This document shows, one piece after another, positions 1 through 11,469 of a stretch of 64,000 nt of DNA (positions are counted from its first letter, which is position 1; the number at the start of each line of letters is the position of its first letter). This DNA comes from Zingiber officinale (Eukaryota; Streptophyta; Magnoliopsida; Zingiberales; Zingiberaceae), in NCBI RefSeq assembly GCF_018446385.1, contig NC_055991.1, forward strand, positions 96,331,712 through 96,395,711, given 5' to 3'. The notes below the pieces were generated by a model. That model worked only from the letters and a program-made list of their open reading frames with translations, did not search any database and was not told the origin of the DNA. The position numbers and the translations under genes were made by a program.

Positions 1-619
1 TTCTTCAAGTTCATCTGAGGAAGAGAAGAGGGAGAAGAGTACACGGCAGTTAGCCCTCATGGCAAGAGAGGAGTCCGAGTCCGAGAGTGAGGACTCAAGC
101 TCTTCAGCCGCGACTTCATCATCTTCGGATGATGAAGAGGTAACATCTCCCCATTTAGAAAAGTGTTATAAAACAATTGCACATTTGTCTACTTCCCTTA
201 AAAAATAAAAAACAGAAACTAAACTGCTAAAAGATGAAATAGAGAAATTAAGGGCCCTTAGGGAAGATGAGGTCGATGACCTTTATCAAGAGGCCCTAGA
301 GGATGAAAACAAAACCTTGAAGGGTGAAATTGAGAAGCTCAAGAAAATGCTTGAGAAATTCTCAACCAGCTCTAAGACCTTAGACATGATTCTAAATGCC
401 CAAAGGGCGGTCTACAACAAGGCTGGATTAGGATACCAACCTAAGGAGTCTAGTTTTATTTCTTTAGTGTCAAGAACCCAATTTCATAGAACACATGTTT
501 CTAGGGTTCATGAGACTAGGAAGAAGGTGACCAAGGCATGGGTGCCTAAGTCTCTCATTGTAGATGCATTAGGTCCCAGAATTTGGGTACCTAAAACATC
601 CGTCTTTCGTGTCTTGTAG
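1..619 (+). pseudogene. C-terminal gag part of a SIRE-like Ty1/copia element, 5' cut by window
   Basis: Frame 2 reads an acidic Ser/Glu/Asp-rich stretch, then a heptad-like Leu/Lys/Glu coiled coil (about 210-360), then two copies of a 'W(V)PK' motif (about 538 and 588) just before protease. This order, with a coiled coil between the gag zinc knuckle and protease, is what I know from SIRE/Maximus-type copia elements. In-frame TAA at 206-208 and TAG at 617-619 break it; the TAG is followed directly by the protease frame, so gag and pol were one reading frame. The same motif order recurs on the minus strand at 5,530-5,940, so two related elements lie here. Start and zinc knuckle are outside the window. 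Confidence 0.8.
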
Positions 620-3600
620 GCATTGGTCGAGGGGGAGCGTCTATCAACTTGGTTTGTTGATAGTGGATGCTCCAAGCACATGACAGGGGACAAGTCACTA
701 TTCTCTACCATACAAAATAAAAATAGAGGTAATGTGTCTTTTGGCAATAATGGTAGTCTTAAGGTTATAGGGGTTGGAGACATTCATATATCCGAATGTC
801 TCCACATCAAGAATGTTCTTCTAGTCAAGGGGATGACTTTTAATCTCCTAAGTGTCAGTCAATTGTGTGATACGGGTTACACAATTGAATTTCATTCAAG
901 TCAATGTTTGGTTAAACACATTGACACACTTGACACGGTACTAGTAGGCACAAGGGTTGATAATATTTATCAAGTATCGTTTAAAAGTGCTACTAATGCT
1001 TTGATTAAGTGTTTCATGTCAAAAGAAGAAGAGTCTTGGCTTTGGCATAGAAGGTTGGCACATGTAAACATGAAGAACATTCGGAAGTTGGCCAACAAAG
1101 GACTAGTACGAGGCTTGCCAAGCATCAAGTACCAAAAGAACAAACTATGTGATGCATGTCAAATGGGTAAGCAAACAAAAGCATCTCATAAAGGTAAAAG
1201 CATTGTGAGTACATCTACTGCCTTAGACTTATTACATATGGACTTGTTTGATTGTAACAATGTCATTTCATTGAATGGTAGTAGATATTGTTTAGTAACT
1301 ATTGATGATTTTACTAGATATACATGGACCTTCTTTTTGAAAACTAAGGATCAAACCATAGATATTTTTATTTCTTTTTGTAGAAGAACTGAAAATGAAA
1401 AATCAACAACAATTAAAACCATTAGAAGTGATCATGGTGGTGAATTTCAAAACCATAGGTTCTTAGAATTTTGTCAAGCAAAAGGGTATAGACATGAGTT
1501 CTCAACTCCAAGGACCCCACAGCAAAATGGGGTTGTGGAGAGAAAGAACCGAGTCTTACAAGAGGCTGCACGAAGCATGCTCAATGAGTACTCACTACCG
1601 AGTTACTTGTGGGCTGAAGCTGTGAATACAGCTTGCTATGTGCAAAACCGAATCCTGATACATAGGTTTTTAGGAAAGACTCCTCATGAACTTTGGTTTG
1701 GGAAACCACCTATAATTAAACATCTTAGGGTGTTTGGTTGTAAGGTGTTTATTTTGAACACCAAGGACCATCTTGGAAAATTTTCGGCCAAGGCTGATGA
1801 AGGGATACTGGTCGGGTACTCGCTCACCAGCAAAGGCTATCGAGTCTACAACAATAGGACTAAATTGATTGAAGAGTCCTCTGATGTAGCCTTTGAAGAA
1901 ATCCCTCAATCAAATGAACAATCAAGGGATGTAGGAGAAATTCAACTTGAACTTAGAAATCTAAGTTTGAATGATCAAAATGAAGAAAGAGTCGAGGTTG
2001 ACTCTGATGACGATGAGCAAAGGCAACAAAGGGCTCCGGTTGATCCCTTGCCTGATATTGAGTCCTTGCCTGTGCCTAGTGAGACCATTCATGAGGCACC
2101 ACCAACACCAAGACAATCTAGGATAACCACTAGTCATCCCCAAGATCAAATTGTGGGAGATATCCAACAAGGGGTTAGGACTAGGTCATTCTTTATAAAT
2201 GAGTCTAATGAAGTTGCATTGATTTCAGAGATTGAACCAAGACTAGTTGATGAAGCATTGCACGATCCTGATTGGATCATAGCTATGCAAGACGAATTAG
2301 GTCAATTTGAAAGGAGCCAAGTGTGGGACTTAGTTCCTAGACCTAAGAAGACCACCATTATTGGAACTAAATGGGTCTTCAAAATAAGTTAAATCAAAAG
2401 GGAGAAGTTGTAAGAAACAAGGCAAGACTTGTAGCCAAGGGCTATAGTCAAGTCGAAGGTCTCGATTATGATGAGACTTATGCTCCGGGGCCGATTAGAG
2501 TCCATTCGTTTGATGCTAGCTTTTGCTGCACATAGAGGTTTCAAGCTCTATCAAATGGATGTTAAATCTTCCTTCTTAAATGGTTTCATTAAAGAAGAGG
2601 TCTACGTTGAACAACCACCGGGGTTTGTGAGTACCGAAGCTCCAAACCACATATACAAGCTCAAGAAAGCTCTCTATGGGCTTAAACAAGCACCACGAGC
2701 TTGGTACGAAAGGTTGTCAACATATTTACTAGAGAAGGGTTTTGTGAGAGGACAAATAGACCCAACACTATTTCTACGAAGAGATAGTGAAAACATATTT
2801 GTAGCCCAAGTATATGTCGATGACATAATTTGTGGCTCAAATAACAAGGGCTATTTGAATGAATTTATTTCTCACATGGAAAGTGAGTTTGAGATGAGTC
2901 TAGTAGGAGAATTGACATTCTTCCTTGGACTTGAAATCAAACAAACTCGAGATGGCATTTATGTCCATCAGACGAAATACACTCAAGAGATGCTTAGAAA
3001 ATTCAATATGAGTGACTCTAAGGAAATGTCCACTCCAATGGCGACAAGCACTCGCCTTGACAATGATGAGAGTGGAAAACCAATTGATCTAACGTAATAT
3101 AGAAGCATGATTGGTAGTCTTCTATATCTCACAGCTAGTCGACCAGACATACTTTTTGCTGTGGGCATGTGCGCTAGATATCAAGTCTGTGCCAAGGAAT
3201 CTCATTTAATTACAGTTAAGAGAATATTGAGATACCTTAAGGGCACAATTCGAGTAGGTCTATGGTACCCTCGTACAGAGTCTTTTGACTTGATAGGCTA
3301 TACCGATTCCGACTATGCTGGATGCAAATTGGATCGGAAAAGCACTAGTGGGGGTTGCCAATTTTTAGGTTCATCTTTAGTTAGTTGGTCAAGTCGGAAG
3401 CAACATTGTGTTGCTCTCTCCACGACCGAGGCCGAATATATTGCCATGGGAGAGAGTGTATCACAATTGTTGTGGATGATACACACCCTAGAGGATTATG
3501 GACTTTCTTATAAGGGTGTACAAGTGCTATGTGACAACATTAGCACGATCAACCTAACTAAAAATCCAGTCCATCACTCAAGGACCAAGCACATTGAAGT

Positions 3601-3757
3601 GCGTCATCACTTCATTAGAGATCACGTAGCTAGGGGTGACATTGTGCTCACATATGTGGAGTCAAAGTCAAACCTAGCTGATATTTTCACCAAACCCCTT
3701 CCGGAGAATGAATTTAGTCATTTAAGGAGGGAATTGGGAATGTGTTTGGCTCCTTAG
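620..3757 (+). pseudogene. pol: Ty1/copia pol: protease, integrase, reverse transcriptase, RNase H (broken)
   Basis: Encodes the copia replication enzymes in the usual order PR-INT-RT-RH. Visible: protease active site D-S-G in 'WFVDSGCSKHMTG' (about 653-690); GAG-pre-integrase HHCC zinc site ('WLWHRRLAH'...'CDAC', about 1,040-1,160); integrase D-D-E core with 'RSDHGGEF' (about 1,423) and 'TPQQNGVVERKNR' (about 1,515); RT with 'QMDVKSSFLNG' (about 2,553) and catalytic YVDD (about 2,815-2,827); RNase H with 'YTDSDYAG' (about 3,300) and 'STTEAEYIA'. Breaks: frameshifts near 2,380 and 2,488 that leave and re-enter frame 2, and TAA at 3,095-3,097. All motifs survive, so decay is moderate. RNase H ends at the TAG at 3,755-3,757; no env-like ORF follows. 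Confidence 0.93.
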
Positions 3758-4603
3758 GTCATTAGAACTTCACCATGATCAATAAGGACTATTAAAATGA
3801 CTAGAGTAATTGGGACAATAATTTGGGCAACTTGGGAACATCTCACACAAACTATAAGGTTTAACAAAATACTTTTGTTTGCTAGAAATGGGGTGAGATG
3901 CTAGGATCAACCCAATTATTCAAAATGTATCATGCATCCCTTGAATAATTAGGTTGAAGAGACATTAATTGAGTATGAGGAAGGCCATTACATAATTCAT
4001 GTGTATTTGGCTCCTAGATCTTACTCATATATTCCAACTAAGGAATCTTGGTTGGACTTTTGCCTAGAAATTTTCTAATCATGGTTGATGGTTGATGTGT
4101 TGATTGGTATTGTTGCTTGGTTCATGTCATGACTTTGATTGATAAAACGATAGGTTATTAAAGGAAATAATAACAACTTGGATATATTTTGACAAACTTG
4201 AAACTAAACATAACAAGGATCAAGAATTTCAGCTTTCATGCCTTGTTTGAAAATTAGGACAAGTTGTTTATATTTTGACAAACTTGAAACTGATCATAGC
4301 AATCCTAGGTCTTAACCAATACCTTGGTTCACTATAGGTAATAGTTTTATAAGGTTATCTAAGATTGGAACTCTAAGATTCCAAATGTCTGAGTTTTTGG
4401 GTTTTGAAGTCTGAAACTTTCGGGCTCTAGACACGCTCAGGCCATAAGAGTTCATTTTTTTTCATAATTGTGGGTGTTGATCCTTAGGTACTAGGTTATG
4501 AATTTGGGAGGTTCTGAATTCTTAGTTGGTGAACTTCTCAGAATTCTCGATCAACAACGGCTCAAAAATTTCAGTTACTGAAATCAGAATTTCAGGATTA
4601 TCA
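3758..4603 (+). other. 3' non-coding part of the SIRE-like copia element
   Basis: No open frame of note follows RNase H. The sequence is ordinary AT-rich non-coding DNA with local repeats such as 'tattttgacaaacttgaaac' near 4,184 and 4,272. SIRE-type elements commonly have a long untranslated stretch here. I could not place a polypurine tract or the start of a 3' LTR, so the right boundary of the element is open. Confidence 0.5.
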
Positions 4604-4890
4604 GACACTGATCGGTCCAGGGACCGATCAGGCCGATATCTGATCGGTCTCTACGACCGATCAGTAGAGTTCATTCGCTACTGATCGACCTCTGATCGGT
4701 CCGGGGACCGGTCAGGAGGTTCCCTGATCGGTCTCCACGACCGATCAGGAGATTTGACGATACCTGATCGGTCTCCACGACCGATCAGGACAGGAAATTC
4801 CTGACAGAGTTCACTGATCGATCCAGGGATCGATCAGGAGACACCGGCACAGATCGCAGCCCACTGATCCACATCTGATCGGTCTCCACG
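4604..4890. repeat. Array of CTGATCGGTC...GACCGATCAG near-palindromes
   Basis: About six to seven copies of a 22-26 bp near-palindrome with 10-bp arms (CTGATCGGTC / GACCGATCAG) and a 4-5 bp variable centre (for example 'tccac', 'tctac', 'cagg'), at irregular spacing. The same motif forms a longer array at 45,046-45,620 in another LTR fragment, so it belongs to an LTR retrotransposon family. Each copy could fold into a short hairpin. Confidence 0.85.
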
Positions 4891-5529
4891 GTCTAAGTTT
4901 TTAGATAAAGGAATCCTATGATTTTGTGAGATGAGTTAAATTTGAATTTCAAGGTTTGGTTTAACTTTGTGTTAGATTCAAGTTTAGCTTTGGGTTCAAC
5001 AAATAGGCATTCTTCGGATAAACTTCTGGGCTATGGTGAGTCACTTGGACATCATTAGAGTAACCATATCTTCGAGGTTTTTCAAATAGTCCTATCCACT
5101 GAACTTAATAACAAAACCTTGGTCTAACTAGCTAGGATTGGTAGAGGGTAGCTTCAGTTAGTTCTACTAAGTCAAATGCACTAGATCAAAGTCATATCTT
5201 CCTAAAAATGTATAGACAGAGTTTTCCTAACTTACTATCATCCAAAACTTCTCCAGTGTTATTTTACAAGTTAAACTTTTGTCCCTATTTGATCTAATTC
5301 TACTTACCCAGCTGGGTAAACTAATATTTTGGAGGTGTCAACTAATTTAGAGTCTCCCTCTGAATTATTGAGTTTTTATGTTTTAGGTTTATGTCATTTA
5401 TTCTTATAGTTATAATAAATTTGATGATGATATATTTGAGTTTGACTTGTTTGACTTTATTTTATTATTTGATTTATTTGACTTTATTTGATACTTTAGT
5501 ATTGAGTTAATGGGTTTAATTGGATTTAG
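4891..5529. other. AT-rich stretch without a recognised gene
   Basis: No supported coding sequence on either strand. Probably the internal non-coding part of one of the two flanking copia elements; the junction between the plus-strand element on the left and the minus-strand element on the right lies somewhere here and could not be fixed. Confidence 0.4.
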
Positions 5530-6551
5530 TTTTAGATAATGAATTTCAATTTTGGGTACATAGAATTTATTGAGCCCGACTTGCGTGGTAAGGCACGCTT
5601 TCGGAATCCAAGCTTTAGTTTGTTTCTTATTTTAGCTTATAAGTGACATAAATATTTTATTTGTTGAGTTGGATTTGTATCCAAGCTTAGATTTATTGTA
5701 AATAACCTTTTGGATTTTAAGAATTAAATCCAAGTTTTTAGATCCTAGTGGTAAAAGTTTCTGACAATCCTTTAAGTTTGTTAATTTCATTCTTTAATAT
5801 TGTGTTTTCCTCCTCAAGTTTTACAACTTGATTTAGATTTGTACTTTCAATCTAATCCTTGAGGTGTTGATTTTCCTCAAGGAGCGTTTCATTTTGTTTT
5901 CATATTTAATTAATTTTTTATTAAAAACATAATTATTCTATAGAACTTTTAGGTTAGGATAGAAGATACCTCATTCGAACCTTTGAAAACAAGTGTGGAC
6001 TCATGGCTTGATTCGTCTTTGGACTCATAGCCTTGTTCTATCTCGCTTTCTAATTTCGATTTGGATGCTATCAACGCGAGGTAGTTGTGATGTTCCCAAT
6101 CTTCGACGTTCGATTCTTTGAAGGGTGCTTCATCCCATGCCACCTTCTCTTCTTCCTGCATTTTGACATTAAGTAATTTATTCAAAATTGAATCCTTTTT
6201 AGTTACCTTTGCCTCACTGTTCCCTTCATGTAGTTCAATCAGTTTGTCCAAGAGTTCCTTCATGTTTTCATGTGGGTCGACGAGGTTTAGTTCTTCTTTC
6301 GTTAGCCCGCACTGGATTGTGTTGAGAGCCTTGAAGTCAATTTGAGCCTTTTTCTTCATTTCTGGATTCCAATTTTTCGAGTCTATTGGAATTCCGACGT
6401 TGTCGACGGGAGCCTTGTAGCCTTTGGTGACGCTGAACCATTGGTCGAAGTCAGTCTTCAGGTATACCTCCATTCGCTTCTTCCAGTATGGGAAGTCTTC
6501 ACCATTGAAGAGGGGAGGACGGACAGTGCTATATCCCTCATTTTGGGCCAT
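5530..6551 (-). pseudogene. gag: gag of a second SIRE-like copia element (DUF4219/UBN2 type), truncated
   Basis: The main open frame runs from ATG at 6,549-6,551 ('MAQNEGYSTVRPPLFNGEDF', the usual first residues of this gag) to a stop at 5,949. It has the N-terminal 'FNGxDFPYWKKRMEVYL' block, then a shortened UBN2 region ('LHEGNSEAKVTKKDSIL', 'LTKEELNLVDPHENMKELLDKLIELHEG'). Beyond 5,949, on the same strand in shifted frames, comes the coiled coil ('LLEENQHLK', 'EEENTILKNEINKLKGL') and 'KKQTKAWIPK', ending about 5,530. The zinc knuckle is not recognisable and pol is absent, so the element was truncated after gag. An extra in-frame ATG at 6,564 is possible, but the family start is the one given. 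Confidence 0.85.
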
Positions 6552-6819
6552 GAATCTTGCACACAAAGAGAAAAAGAAAAGACGGTCCCAGGACTGGGTC
6601 TTGGATTACCAGTGTGGGAGAAAAAAATAAAATATTAAGACTGAATTGATGTTGCACCAATTCAGAGTAGTTTACAATGAAAAAAAAATTATCTAAAGAG
6701 GTAATTGTACCCATTTGGATTATATCGAAAAGTTCAAAAATAAAAAAGATAGAAGAAAAAAAGAAGAAATTATCACCCTCTTTGCTTGATTGGTGGTTGC
6801 ACCAATTTAGAGTGGTACC

Positions 6820-6834
6820 TGCCCTGATACCACT
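6820..6834 (-). other. Primer binding site (tRNA-iMet type)
   Basis: On the minus strand TGGTATCAGGGC starts next to the LTR end, differing by one base from the plant tRNA-iMet primer site TGGTATCAGAGC. It marks the inner edge of the 5' LTR of the minus-strand element and fixes its orientation. Confidence 0.8.
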
Positions 6835-8097
6835 TGTAGGATCGGAAAGAATGTTAGAGGGGTGGTGGTGAATAGCAATCGTCAAAAATTTGATTAAAAT
6901 AGATATGCAGCGAAAGAATAAAAAGCAATGCTAACACAACCAAGTTTTTACTTGGTTTGGAGATTTCGACGACTCCTACTCCAAGCCTCACACTCGTCGA
7001 GTATTTTTGTTGGGCAATCTACTAATAGTTTGAAATGGTTACAAATTACAAGTACAAGAACTATATAAAAATTACCGACAATAAAAAAACTAATCAAAGT
7101 TAAAGTCTGATTGTCGGTGGAGCGTAACAGCGTTGTGGGAGCCTTTTCAGAGCACCGAGCAACATATAAGGTTGTTATAGTTGTTGTTTTGAAGCTTCGG
7201 GTCGAAGGCCTTTATATAGGTCCATTTCGGGCGCCTGGAACCCCTCCGATGCCTAGACCACGTGGTTCGGTCAATCGACACGCTCCACATCAGCTTATGA
7301 ATAAAGTTTCGGGTGCAGGCACCTAGATTAACTCAGGGTGCCTGGATTGCCTGGGCGCCTGTGGCCCACCCACGCGAGCTTGGTCTGAGCGCCTGGACTA
7401 GCTCTGGGCACCTGGACCCTGAGCACCCAGACCCCAAGCGCCTGAACCCCGGACGCCTGGACCCCGGACGCCCGGACTCCTTTTCTTCAGCCTTTTCACT
7501 TGTAAGAAAAGTTTAGTCCAGGAAATCAAAAAATATATTTTATCCTATAAAATAGAGTTAGCATAATATAATAGATTATGAGTAGTAATTAGATCCTGTC
7601 TTCTCAAGATCAGGATCTAGTCAAGGTCTAAACTTAGGTTTCCCAAATGAACCTAAGCTGGACCGACGCCTACAGTTCCCTCAATGGAGAACACGTCCTC
7701 ACTGAATCTCTCCTCCAATTGCTTACCTTTACTTAGCACTTGCAGTCACTTGACTTGCCTCTAACTCACCAGGTCTTTCCGCTAGTTGTCAGGTCTGTAA
7801 ATCCAACTGGACTTCGGCCGGTTGTAAGGTCCCGCGAACCCAACTGGACTTCTCGCTAGATATCGAGCCCCGCGGACCTATCTGGATTTCACACCAGCTA
7901 TCGGACCCCGCAGACCTAGCTAGATTTCCCACCAGCTATTTGGCCCTACAGACTTAGCTGGATTTTAGCCTGGTGTTAGGTCCTTCAGACCAGTCATCTC
8001 CTGCATACTTGGTAGAAACATTAGACAAACAACCCATCTAACTTTAACCTATTTGTAATACATCAAAACTGGACTATTAGTGCAACCTGCACCAACA
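6835..8097 (-). repeat. 5' LTR of the minus-strand SIRE-like copia element
   Basis: On the minus strand it runs TGTTGGTGCAGG...GATCCTACA, 1,263 bp, with TG...CA ends and a primer binding site directly inside. It holds two internal minisatellites: a GC-rich one with 'gcgcctgga'-like units (about 7,225-7,480) and a roughly 40-bp one with 'ctggacttc'/'ctagctgg' (about 7,775-7,985). Related LTRs in the same orientation lie at about 23,160-24,406 and 52,724-53,720. Open frames here are repeat translations, not genes. The 3' LTR of this element is not in the window. Confidence 0.85.
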
Positions 8098-8385
8098 GAT
8101 GTTGAGTATGTGGCTTATGCAATAGCTATATAAAAAGTTGTCTGGTTAAAAAGATTCCTAAAGTATCTAAAGATTGCTGAGGATAGTGAGAGTCCTGTTA
8201 TAATTTACTGTGACAATCAAGCAACTATAGCTTTTTATAAGGATCCCGAAGATCATTGTAAAGGCAAACACATATCTACTAAGTATAATTTTATAAGGGA
8301 TATAATTGATAAGAAAAATATAGGTCTTGAGTTTATCTCTACACGTGTTATGCTTGCCAATCCTTTTACTAAACATTGACTAAAG
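8098..8385 (+). pseudogene. 3' end of a copia RNase H (target of the neighbouring LTR insertion)
   Basis: Plus-strand translation gives 'VEYVAYAIAI', 'YCDNQATIAFYKDPEDHCKGKHISTKYNFIRD', 'GLEFISTRVMLANPFTK', the end of a copia RNase H with its D-N-Q-A block. There is a stop in the first part and the protein ends near 8,380. The sequence starts at the LTR edge, in the middle of the normally conserved 'EAEY' motif, so the minus-strand element jumped into, or was joined to, this RNase H. Its upstream part is missing. Confidence 0.8.
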
Positions 8386-9660
8386 AGTAATTTCAAGGAT
8401 AAGTGAAGTCTTTGGGACTTCGTAAAATGTAATATATTGTAAGATATTTAATTGTGGAATGTCATAATATATTCAATGTATATGTTATTATTAAATTTGG
8501 ATAAAATCTTAGTGAGATGTTAACAGGTTGAGATTGATTCTCTTACATAAACAATCATCTCTATTTGTTAAGTATAAATAGAGGTAAGACTAGGGGTGGT
8601 TATGTAAGTTATACCAAAATTTAAACCATATATCATATACCTTACCGAAAAATTTATTATAACAAAAATTTATACCAATACTATACTAAATTTTTAGTAT
8701 GATACAAATTTCATATCTTATATAGTTAAATTTCAATATTAGTATGGTATACCAGAAATTTTAATATAAATCTTATACCTATATTAAAAATTTTGGTACG
8801 GTATTATACCGTACCAAAATTTTTATATATTATTAAACCGTTCTATATATTTCGGTATGGTATGTGCGGTATACCAAAATTTCAATATTTTTCCCTATCC
8901 CTAAGTAAGATCATTGCTTATGGGAAAACTAATTAAACTGTGAATGGAGATATACTTGTAAGTTGGGGTTGCTTTGACAATAGTATCAAGATGAGATCAT
9001 TTGTAAATTGATAATGATCAGAGTAAAAGTATCCACTATTTACTAAATCTGCTGAAAGCCAGATTAGAATTTATAAGTTAAATTCAAGATTAGACATTGA
9101 GTATATCTAGATCAAAATTTGTACGATGTTAAATTTATAAAAAAAACATACATTCTTTCTTAGTAAAGAGAAGAATATTGTAGTATGTGATTCATATCAC
9201 ATATGCCATAGCGATAATTAAGATAGTAGAAGAATGAATCTCTGCTTCTTTACTATGTGAGACCTTTGAAATTATGAGATAGTCTCAGTTTTACCCTCAG
9301 AGGCATTTTAGTTGTCAACTTGAAGTTCTAATCAGTGACTACCACTTTAACATGAATCATAATGACTATGGTTGATTCGGTTATGGAGCATAACTAAGAA
9401 AGCGTCTAATTAAAATGAATGGATTCTAGCTTAAAAGGAAGATTAAAATTATTTTATTTATTTTACATTTATGCACTGGTCAACTAATTATATTTTTGTT
9501 TAGTACTAAAAATGTGATTGTGAATAATTGGAAATATTGAATATGCTCTTAACATAATAGTTATTATGAGGGATTAGAGATGTTCATGTTAATGTACATG
9601 ATTTAATTTAGGGTAAATGTAAAATATTGATGTCTCCAATTTGTTTTGATGAGCGGGTTA
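8386..9660 (+). repeat. LTR-like sequence downstream of the RNase H remnant
   Basis: The stretch after the RNase H stop, with 'tgtaatatattgtaag' near 8,430, reads like the 3' end and LTR of that older copia element. It is interrupted by a MITE at 8,591-8,903. No coding sequence is supported. The right edge is uncertain and no second LTR copy was found. Confidence 0.45.
8591..8903. mobile_element. MITE, strongly palindromic, probably hAT-type
   Basis: About 313 bp starting TAGGGGTGGTTATG and ending TATCCCTA, filled with mirrored copies of 'ggtataccaaaatttt' that let most of it fold back on itself (centre near 8,790-8,820, 'ttttggtacggtattatacc'). Flanks are 'gtaagac' on the left and 'gtaagat' on the right, an imperfect 7-8 bp duplication as expected for hAT-derived MITEs. 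No coding capacity. Confidence 0.7.
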
Positions 9661-9960
9661 TATAAAGTGTAACAACTTTCTTAACTTCAATTGCTCAGTA
9701 TGCTTATTGTCGCATGAATTATTTTTCATTAAGTATGAATTGGATGTTCTTATTTGGTCTTTGTAGCTTAAGTTGGACGAGTGAGAGATGTTGGTAATGC
9801 GCATGCAGTTGCTATGCAACTGCACATGAACTTTAAAAAAAAACTGCAATGTGCAATTTGGAAAACTTCCCATATATCCCTTTATATAAACATCCAAGTA
9901 GAAAAGAAGAAATGGACTTGATGCTTTGCAAGAAAAGGACATTCTCTAGTGGAGGTATTT
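9661..9960. other. Non-coding stretch with a short perfect hairpin
   Basis: No gene supported. At about 9,803-9,824 the sequence 'atgcagttgctatgcaactg' can form a tight hairpin. The stretch ends at the left edge of the Ty3/gypsy element. Confidence 0.4.
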
Positions 9961-10389
9961 TGATACAGGAGAATCCGAAGATTTTTATTATTATTTTTAG
10001 TAATTTCTATCTTTTTAGTAATTTTAGGGTTTTTTATTTTAGGTATTTTTGGTAATTTATATTTTTTATTTTTAAATTTTGCATCCATTTAGGAATTTTA
10101 GGATTAGGAGTCTGTTAATAATTTTTTTCCTTTCTTTTAGAATTTCTTTTCATTTTTTATAAGTTAGAAATATTAATCTATATATTAAGATTTATTTTCT
10201 TTATTTCGATTTTAGGGTCTATAGTCTATATAAACATCTGTTTAGTTGTAAGAAGGGTAATCCTCGGTTATTAAATAATATTTCCTTTTTGGGGGGGGAA
10301 TCTTGACGACTACGGTTTCTTTTCTTATCTTCTCCTCAATTTTCTCTTTTTGTCTATTAGCAAGATAATCACTATCTTATCCGACATCA
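9961..10389 (+). repeat. 5' LTR of the Ty3/gypsy element
   Basis: 429 bp, TG...CA ends. It aligns along its whole length with 25,686-26,115: shared blocks include 'gaagatttttatta', 'gtaatttctatcttttt', 'tatataaacatct' and 'ttattaaataatat', then 'tcttatccgacatca' against 'cctatctgacgtca'. A G-tract ('ttggggggggaa', near 10,291) is absent from the partner. Confidence 0.88.
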
Positions 10390-11100
10390 ATTATTATCAA
10401 AGCTGATAAGTTTTGATTGAGGAAGTCAAGCGTTAGATCCAAGGAAAGGTCATCGTGGTCATGGTTGCGATCACAATAGGCAGGTTTTGATTAAGGAAGC
10501 CAAGAATTATGAAAGACGGTTGATGATTTACAAAGACAAGTCACAAATTTAACCCAATGTCTAGTGACGTGAAATCTTAAAGATTGTGAGGATCGACATG
10601 GAGACCTCGAATGTCTAATTGATCTATTCGAATTTTTTGATGCATCACAAACAGAGTATTTTTTTTTATTGGATTATCAAAGTGGAGCAGATATTCGACT
10701 ATAAGCAAATTCCAGATCAGATGAAGGTGAAGTTGATTGTCATCAAACTTAAGAGTCGAGCATTCATGTGGTCAGAACACTTGCAGCACTCATGAGGCAG
10801 ACAGAGCAAAACTAAAATCAAGGATTGGGAGAAGATGAAAGATCATTTTCTTCCTTTTAGGTACCCTCAAATTTCATTCCAAGGATGATTAATTTTTTCC
10901 ATGGAGGACGGTAGCTTCGATACCCAAGATGACCTTAATTGATTCAAAGATGATTTGGAAAAAGAAGTTGATGAGGATATTAACTGTCCTATGAAAGGCT
11001 CTATTTCAAGGTTGGACTTATTAGGTGCTAATTAAATAATTAGATGACAAAGTGAATGAGGATGTTCATTGTAAAACCAAATTGCTCGATGGTATACAAC
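10390..11100 (+). pseudogene. gag: Ty3/gypsy gag remnant
   Basis: After the primer site and a leader, 10,670-10,890 translates in one frame to the Retrotrans_gag core: 'DWIIKVEQIFDYKQIPDQMKVKLIVIKLKSRAFMW' (partly) and 'KIKDWEKMKDHFLPFRYPQ'. The first tryptophan of the usual 'WWE' pair is kept and the second is Ser. An in-frame TGA (about 10,791) and frame changes disrupt it. No zinc knuckle follows; after about 10,900 only weak acidic frames remain. Confidence 0.75.
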
Positions 11101-11469
11101 AAGACAATTATCCAAAAGAAGTTGATGAATCTAATACGCTATAAGTTGTGGAAGACCCCAAAGAAGAGGAGATTGACCCAGAAAAGTACCAAGATGAGGA
11201 AAAGTTTAATGAAGAGAACCATGATGAAGAGGATGGATTTTTGTTGTCTGAAGGAGGAATAGGACAGAATTCGAAAAATCTCGAACAAGATCCACACATC
11301 CCTAGATTCTTAGTTGGTGCAACTTCTCTTGGACTTTTTGTTGGTACTAGCAGCAACGAAGTCTTATTCTCCCAGCCGCGCCGCCTCTCCCGCTCTTGCC
11401 ACTTCCTCTGCCTATTTATTCTAGGGGGAAGGAGGGCCTCAACTCCTTAAGGATTTTTGAATGCAGCGT
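11101..11469 (+). other. Acidic and GC-rich stretch of unknown origin between gag and CPN60 fragment
   Basis: An open frame covers 11,148-11,450: first a Glu/Asp/Lys-rich part, then after about 11,365 an abrupt change to C-rich sequence ('cccagccgcgccgcctctcc'). The composition break suggests another piece of foreign sequence, perhaps a 5' UTR or first exon of a host gene captured with the CPN60 fragment. I do not recognise it and claim no function. Confidence 0.35.

Noticed and set aside
4604..4890. CRISPR-like spacing of palindromic repeats (also 45,046-45,620 and 45,668-46,016)
   Set aside because: Plant nuclear context, irregular spacing, spacers that are themselves repeats, and location in LTRs; no cas genes.
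7111..7516. Open frames rich in Arg/Pro/Gly in a GC-rich stretch
   Set aside because: They are translations of the 'gcgcctgga' minisatellite inside an LTR; no start context or family match.
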